Source: CALJIC01 sp039805565
Lineage (GTDB): Bacteria > Chloroflexota > Chloroflexia > Chloroflexales > Roseiflexaceae
DNA: 5,133 nucleotides
Reading direction: 5' to 3'
NCBI GenBank assembly: GCA_039805565.1
Contig: JBDLTZ010000129.1
Span: forward strand, 1-5,133
Under the pieces are notes generated by a model. It ran no database searches and was not told the origin of the DNA. It saw only the letters and a list, made by a program, of their open reading frames with translations. Positions 1 through 5,133 of this stretch are shown here, in pieces. The first letter of the stretch is position 1. Every line of letters starts with the position of its first letter. The position numbers and the translations under genes were made by a program.

Positions 1-1800
1 TTTGTGGTCGCCCAGGCCAACTCGCGCCTGGATGACCACTTCCGCTTCATCGAGGAGCGGGTCGAGGCCCGCAAGGAGGACAACTACTTCATCTCGGCCA
101 CCGAGCAGGTGGACTATATGGATGTCTCGCCCAAGCAGGTGGTCAGCGTCGCCGGCACGCTGATCCCCTTCCTGGAGCACGACGACGCCAACCGCGCGCT
201 GATGGGCTCGAACATGCAGCGCCAGGCGGTGCCGCTGCTCCGCCCCGACGCGCCGATCGTCGGCACGGGCATGGAGTACCTCGCGGCCCGCGACTCGGGC
301 CAGGTGGCTCTCGCTAAGAACGACGGCGTGGTGCTCACAGCCACCGGCGACCGGATCGTGGTGCTCGAGGACGGCGGCGAGGAGCGCGAGTACAAGCTGC
401 GCAAGTTCATGCGCTCCAACCAGGATACCTGCATCAACCAGCGCCCCTCGGTGGTCCGCGGCCAGCGGGTACACAAGGGCGAGATCATCGCCGATAGCTC
501 TAGCACCGATAACGGCGAGCTCGCGCTCGGCCAGAACGTGCTGGTGGCCTTCCTGCCCTTCGAGGGCGGCAACTTCGAGGACGCCATCCTGGTCTCCGAG
601 CGCCTGGTCCGCGAGGATATCTTCACCTCGATCCACATCGAGAAGTATGAGGTCGAGGCCCGCGACACCAAGCTCGGCCCCGAGGAGATCACCCGCGATA
701 TCCCCAACGTCGGCCAGGATAGCCTCCGCAACCTCGACGACCGCGGCATCATCTACGTGGGCGCCGAGGTCCAGCCGAATGATATCCTCGTCGGGAAGAT
801 CACGCCTAAGGGCGAGACGGACCTGACCGCCGAGGAGCGCCTGCTGCGCGCGATCTTCGGCGAGAAGGCCCGCGAGGTGAAGGATAGCTCGCTCCGCGTG
901 CCGAACGGCGTCCGCGGCAAGGTGATCGACGTGCGCGTCTTCGTCCGCGAGGACGACGTCGAGCTGCCGGTGGGGGTCAACCAGCGCGTCGACGTGCTGC
1001 TCTGCCAGAAGCGCAAGATCAGCGCGGGCGATAAGATGGCCGGCCGCCACGGCAACAAGGGTGTGGTCTCGCGCATCCTGCCGATCGAGGACATGCCGTT
1101 CCTCCCGGACGGGCGCCCGGTCGATATCATCCTGAACCCGATCGGTGTGCCGAGCCGTATGAATATCGGCCAGATCCTCGAGACGCACCTCGGCTGGGCT
1201 GCGGCGCGCCTCGGCTACCGCATCGCGACGCCGGTGTTCGACGGCGCGAGCGAGGGGCAGATCAAGGAGTGGCTCGACCGCGCTGAGCTGCCCGATGATG
1301 GGAAGATCACGCTGTACGACGGCCGTACCGGCATCCCGTTCAACCACCCGGTCACCGTCGGCTACATCTATATGCTGAAGCTGGCCCACCTGGTGGAGGA
1401 CAAGATCCACGCCCGGTCCACTGGACCCTACAGTCTCGTCACCCAGCAGCCGCTCGGCGGTAAGGCGCAGTTCGGTGGCCAGCGCTTCGGCGAGATGGAG
1501 GTGTGGGCGCTCGAGGCCTACGGCGCGGCCTACATCCTCCAGGAGATGCTCACGGTCAAGTCGGACGACGTGGTGGGCCGCGTCAAGACCTACGAGGCGA
1601 TCGTCAAGGGCGAGCCGATCCAGGAGGCCGGCGTGCCCGAGTCGTTCAAGGTGCTCATCAAGGAGCTCCAGTCGCTCGGCCTCTCGGTCGAGGTGCTCTC
1701 GGCCGACGAGACGCCCGTCGAGCTCACCGACGACGTGGACAGCGATCTCGCGGCGCTCGACGGCATCAATCTGTCGGGCATGGAGCGCGGCGAGTTCTAA
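1..1800 (+). CDS. rpoB: DNA-directed RNA polymerase subunit beta, C-terminal half (5' truncated by window edge)
   Basis: This is the beta subunit of the core RNA polymerase, which with beta' forms the catalytic centre for transcription. The frame is open from base 1, so the GTG at position 4 is an internal valine and not a start; 599 codons and a TAA stop are visible. By comparison with E. coli beta (1342 residues), the fragment begins near residue 615, after the main rifampicin-resistance cluster. In order it shows DDANRALMGSNMQRQAVP (181-234), which includes two further rifampicin-pocket positions (N at 211, R at 220); NFED (571-582), with the acidic pair near the active site; the flap with tip helix EERLLRAIFG (832-861); active-site lysines at 1009 and 1033 in KRKISAGDK; the conserved histidine at 1408 in HARSTG; and GEMEVWALEAYGAAY in the C-terminal clamp contact. 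The large E. coli beta insertion before KRKISAGDK is absent, as in most phyla. The protein ends in an acidic tail containing GINLS (1762-1776). rpoC follows after 88 bases, presumably on the same transcript. The identification is certain. Confidence 0.98.
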   Translation, partial: FVVAQANSRLDDHFRFIEERVEARKEDNYFISATEQVDYMDVSPKQVVSVAGTLIPFLEHDDANRALMGSNMQRQAVPLLRPDAPIVGTGMEYLAARDSGQVALAKNDGVVLTATGDRIVVLEDGGEEREYKLRKFMRSNQDTCINQRPSVVRGQRVHKGEIIADSSSTDNGELALGQNVLVAFLPFEGGNFEDAILVSERLVREDIFTSIHIEKYEVEARDTKLGPEEITRDIPNVGQDSLRNLDDRGIIYVGAEVQPNDILVGKITPKGETDLTAEERLLRAIFGEKAREVKDSSLRVPNGVRGKVIDVRVFVREDDVELPVGVNQRVDVLLCQKRKISAGDKMAGRHGNKGVVSRILPIEDMPFLPDGRPVDIILNPIGVPSRMNIGQILETHLGWAAARLGYRIATPVFDGASEGQIKEWLDRAELPDDGKITLYDGRTGIPFNHPVTVGYIYMLKLAHLVEDKIHARSTGPYSLVTQQPLGGKAQFGGQRFGEMEVWALEAYGAAYILQEMLTVKSDDVVGRVKTYEAIVKGEPIQEAGVPESFKVLIKELQSLGLSVEVLSADETPVELTDDVDSDLAALDGINLSGMERGEF

Positions 1801-1827
1801 AGGCGACGAGACGCGGTTGGATCGCCC

Positions 1828-1868
1828 GAAGAGGGGCTTGTGGGGCTCATACTCCCATGCCCCTCTTC
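1828..1868 (+). other. Strong hairpin in the rpoB-rpoC spacer (possible RNA processing or regulatory structure)
   Basis: A perfect 10-bp inverted repeat lies in the 88-base spacer: GAAGAGGGGC (1828-1837) pairs with GCCCCTCTTC (1859-1868). Inside it, TGGG (1841-1844) can pair with CCCA (1854-1857), with an adjoining G-T pair, leaving a 7-base loop (1846-1852) and a small TTG/T internal loop. The sequence GGGGCT occurs twice on the 5' side (1833 and 1842), so a second, mutually exclusive pairing with GCCCC (1859-1863) is possible. The stem starts 27 bases after the rpoB stop and ends 12 bases before the rpoC Shine-Dalgarno sequence. No T-run follows it, so it does not look like an intrinsic terminator. 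A role in mRNA processing, stability or rpoC translation is inference only. Confidence 0.6.
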
Positions 1869-1879
1869 AACACAGTTGT

Positions 1880-1885
1880 GAGGAG
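1880..1885 (+). promoter_or_regulatory. Ribosome binding site of rpoC
   Basis: GAGGAG sits just before the ATG at 1889. Counted from the end of AGGAG the gap is only 3 bases, and from GAGG (1880-1883) it is 5, so the spacing is on the short side. No other in-frame ATG, GTG or TTG lies in the 40 or so bases upstream, and the protein from this ATG begins exactly as RpoC proteins do, which settles the start. Confidence 0.75.
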
Positions 1886-1888
1886 CAC

Positions 1889-5133
<3,245 letters not shown>

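Noticed and set aside
1828..1870. Intrinsic terminator between rpoB and rpoC
   Set aside because: The stem is strong, but it is followed by AACACAG rather than a run of T, and termination here would separate two subunits needed in equal amounts.
1871..1880. Small palindrome CACAGTTGTG as a possible operator
   Set aside because: CACA/TGTG with a 2-base centre is too short to support and lies immediately beside the ribosome binding site.

Overview
This window is a piece of a bacterial RNA polymerase operon. It holds the 3' part of rpoB (beta subunit) and the 5' three quarters or so of rpoC (beta' subunit), both on the + strand and separated by an 88-base spacer. Both genes are cut by the window edges: rpoB has lost its 5' half and rpoC its 3' end. 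No other gene is supported, and there is no tRNA, rRNA, mobile element, CRISPR array or sign of a novel system.

The source looks like a high-GC bacterium. Sampled coding lines are about 60-72 % G+C, and third positions are about 93 % G or C in codons 111-210 of rpoC. Several traits fit the Chloroflexota, probably class Chloroflexia: the beta' start, the long helical insertion after a SYIITSVD segment in the beta' clamp, a short beta without the extra lineage domains of E. coli, and a beta tail containing GINLS. This placement rests on remembered family sequences, not on a search, and is moderate in confidence.

Layout: 1-1800 encodes the C-terminal half of beta, including the end of the rifampicin-pocket region, the flap, the active-site lysines and the clamp-contacting C terminus. 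Positions 1801-1888 are the spacer, with a strong 10-bp inverted repeat and then a Shine-Dalgarno sequence. Positions 1889-5133 encode beta' from its first residue through zinc site 1, a helical insertion of about 180 residues, the clamp coiled coil, switch 2, the catalytic NADFDGD loop, the secondary-channel rim helices and the bridge helix. The window stops inside the third cysteine codon of zinc site 2, before the trigger loop. The two subunits form the catalytic core: the beta lysines and the beta' aspartates build one active site at their interface.

The most notable non-routine signal is a sharp change in base composition and codon use. It covers roughly the first 110 codons of rpoC (about 1865-2220), although the encoded protein there is entirely ordinary. 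The spacer hairpin and the lineage-type insertions in beta' are secondary observations.
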